The notes under the pieces are model-generated. The model was not told where the DNA came from, searched no databases, and saw only the letters and a list, made by a program, of their open reading frames with translations. DNA of 5,250 nt, taken from assembly GCA_021795095.1 (NCBI GenBank), contig JAJYPU010000134.1, forward strand, positions 1-5,250, given 5' to 3'. The translations under genes were made by a program, and so were the position numbers. This DNA is from Actinomycetes bacterium (lineage in GTDB: Bacteria > Actinomycetota > Acidimicrobiia > Acidimicrobiales > RAAP-2). Below are positions 4,258 to 5,250 of the stretch, piece by piece; the stretch's first letter is position 1; each line of letters opens with the position of its first letter.

Positions 4258-5250
4258 ATGGATGAACGCCGAATCCTCTCCACCACGCGTCAATCGTCGA
4301 CGGAGATCGTCCGGTCGAACTTTTCGACGATCCGCAAGGGCGGTCTAGACCCGCAAGAGGTACGGCTCCACCTCGAGGCGGTGGCCCGCGAGATGGGTCA
4401 CCTGGAGCACAAGATCCGCGAGCTCCAAGATCAACTCGCCGAGGCCCTGCGCCGAGCGGCCAACCCGACGATCGACGAGGCGACCCTCGCGAGCGCGCTC
4501 GGGACCCAGAGCGCGGCGATTCTGCGCTCCGCGCACGAGGAGGCCGGCCGGGTGACGGCCGAGGCCCAGGAGCGCAGCGCGCAGATCTTCGCCGACGCCC
4601 AGCAACGGGGTGCGGCCCACCTGATCGAGGCCCAGGAGCGCGCGACGTCGATCATCAGCGAGGCCGAGGCGACCGCGACCACCATCGACCACGACGCCCG
4701 TCTCGGCGCCGAGCGACTGATCGAGTCGGCGAAGCTGAACGCCGGTGTCGTGCTCGACCGCGCCCGCGAACAGGGACGGGCCATCGTCGAGCAGGCGAAC
4801 GCCGCGCGCAAGACGGTGCTCAACGATTTGGCGGTCAAGCGCAAGGCCCTGCACATCCAGATCGAGCAGCTGCGCGTGGCCCGCGACACGCTCACCGGAC
4901 ACGTGAGTGCCGTTCGCGACCAGCTCGAGGTCATGTTGAACGGCCTCAACAGCAGCGACGAGGCCGCCCGCGCGGCGGCGCTCGACGCGCTGCGACTGCG
5001 TCCGGCGCCGCCCGAGCCCACCGAGGAAGAGCTGCTCGCGGGCACCCCGCTTCGCGAGGTGCCCGACGCGGAGGTCACCCTCGTCGAGGTCCCGAGTCCC
5101 GCTCCACCACCCGCCCCCACACCACCTCCGGCCCCGCCACTGGCCCCGGCGCCAGGCGACGGCCAAAAGACACGGAACCGTCCAGCGCCCGCGGCGCCCG
5201 ACGGGACCGTTGAGGCCGAGGACCCAACGGGCACCGACGTCGTCAACGAG
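4258..5250 (+). CDS. DivIVA-like coiled-coil protein (partial, 3' end off the right edge)
   Basis: There are 331 residues in the window with no stop. Residues 22-46 (FSTIRKGGLDPQEVRLHLEAV and on) match the DivIVA N-terminal domain, whose hallmark is RGYDxxEVxxFL. DivIVA/Wag31 proteins mark the pole or septum and recruit cell-growth machinery. Residues 36-66 form a first coiled coil and 90-188 an 11-residue-repeat helix with invariant alanine. A further helical segment runs to about 246. A Pro/Ala-rich linker follows (279-299, e.g. PAPPPAPTPPPAPP), then a charged tail. No signal peptide or membrane segment is seen, so it is cytosolic. The ATG at 4258 sits 7 nt after a -10 box and just before the conserved domain; the ATG at 4262 is out of frame. 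The helix also resembles b-type ATP synthase subunits, but the absence of a membrane anchor argues against that. Confidence 0.78.
   Translation, partial: MDERRILSTTRQSSTEIVRSNFSTIRKGGLDPQEVRLHLEAVAREMGHLEHKIRELQDQLAEALRRAANPTIDEATLASALGTQSAAILRSAHEEAGRVTAEAQERSAQIFADAQQRGAAHLIEAQERATSIISEAEATATTIDHDARLGAERLIESAKLNAGVVLDRAREQGRAIVEQANAARKTVLNDLAVKRKALHIQIEQLRVARDTLTGHVSAVRDQLEVMLNGLNSSDEAARAAALDALRLRPAPPEPTEEELLAGTPLREVPDAEVTLVEVPSPAPPPAPTPPPAPPLAPAPGDGQKTRNRPAPAAPDGTVEAEDPTGTDVVNE
4525..4821 (+). repeat. Nine tandem 33-nt (11-residue) hendecad repeats within the DivIVA-like gene
   Basis: Residues 90-188 divide into nine gap-free 11-residue units. Alanine is in the third place of every unit (A92, A103, A114, A125, A136, A147, A158, A169, A180). 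A small residue (Ala, Ser or Gly) is in the seventh place in eight of nine. A hydrophobic residue is usual in the tenth, His120 being the exception. Example units are AEAQERSAQIF, IEAQERATSII and ESAKLNAGVVL. The DNA copies have diverged, so this is a protein-level repeat. Hendecads favour a right-handed or nearly straight coiled coil. Confidence 0.8.

Noticed and set aside
3188..4348. A 386-residue plus-strand open frame, longer than the protease frame it overlaps
   Set aside because: It is an Arg/Gly/Ala-rich shadow in another frame of the PDZ/Lon-like gene and runs into the DivIVA-like gene. It has no family motif, while the 3147-4220 frame has the full PDZ and Lon motifs.
4345..5246. Two long minus-strand open frames (271 and 273 residues) opposite the DivIVA-like gene
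   Set aside because: These are low-complexity Ser/Ala/Gly/Arg translations expected from the antisense of a GC-rich, Ala/Glu-rich gene. There is no domain and no start signal.

Overview
The window is G+C-rich DNA, about two thirds G+C by eye, with dense genes, strong third-position G/C bias and small or negative gene spacing. The families point to a high-GC actinobacterium. These are a membrane-anchored trypsin/PDZ protein with the N-terminal HPSEL motif, an MreB-like actin, a YlbL-type PDZ/Lon-like protease and a DivIVA-like coiled-coil protein. Acidimicrobiia or a relative is my best guess, but this is inference from family content and not a proven placement. I see no rRNA, tRNA, CRISPR array, insertion sequence or other mobile element.

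Layout, left to right. (1) Positions 1-1083, minus strand: a membrane-anchored HtrA-like protein cut by the left edge. Its protease domain has lost all three catalytic residues, while its PDZ domain looks intact. (2) Positions 1084-1473: a 390-bp divergent intergenic region with a promoter at each end and a few short inverted repeats. (3) Positions 1474-2478, plus strand: an MreB-family actin-like protein whose nucleotide-hydrolysis residues are replaced. (4) Positions 2475-3095, minus strand: a small HEAT-repeat protein. It meets the MreB-like gene tail to tail, with the two stop codons sharing four bases. (5) About 3084/3147-4220, plus strand: a membrane-anchored PDZ plus Lon-like (S16) serine protease with an intact Ser/Lys dyad. 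Its annotated start is doubtful. (6) Positions 4258-5250, plus strand: a DivIVA-like coiled-coil protein cut by the right edge. Its core is nine tandem 11-residue repeats with an invariant alanine.

All the recognisable products act at or near the cytoplasmic membrane, and their families take part in cell shape, septation or envelope proteolysis. The standout pattern is a divergent pair, a protease-fold protein and an actin-fold protein, both apparently without catalysis and sharing one control region. A YlbL-type protease and a DivIVA-like scaffold lie close by. Three of the genes have a TAnnnT -10 element only 7-8 bases before the start codon, which suggests leaderless transcription. Whether the genes work as one system is inference. 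The families and the missing residues are read directly from the translations, compared with family motifs recalled from memory.
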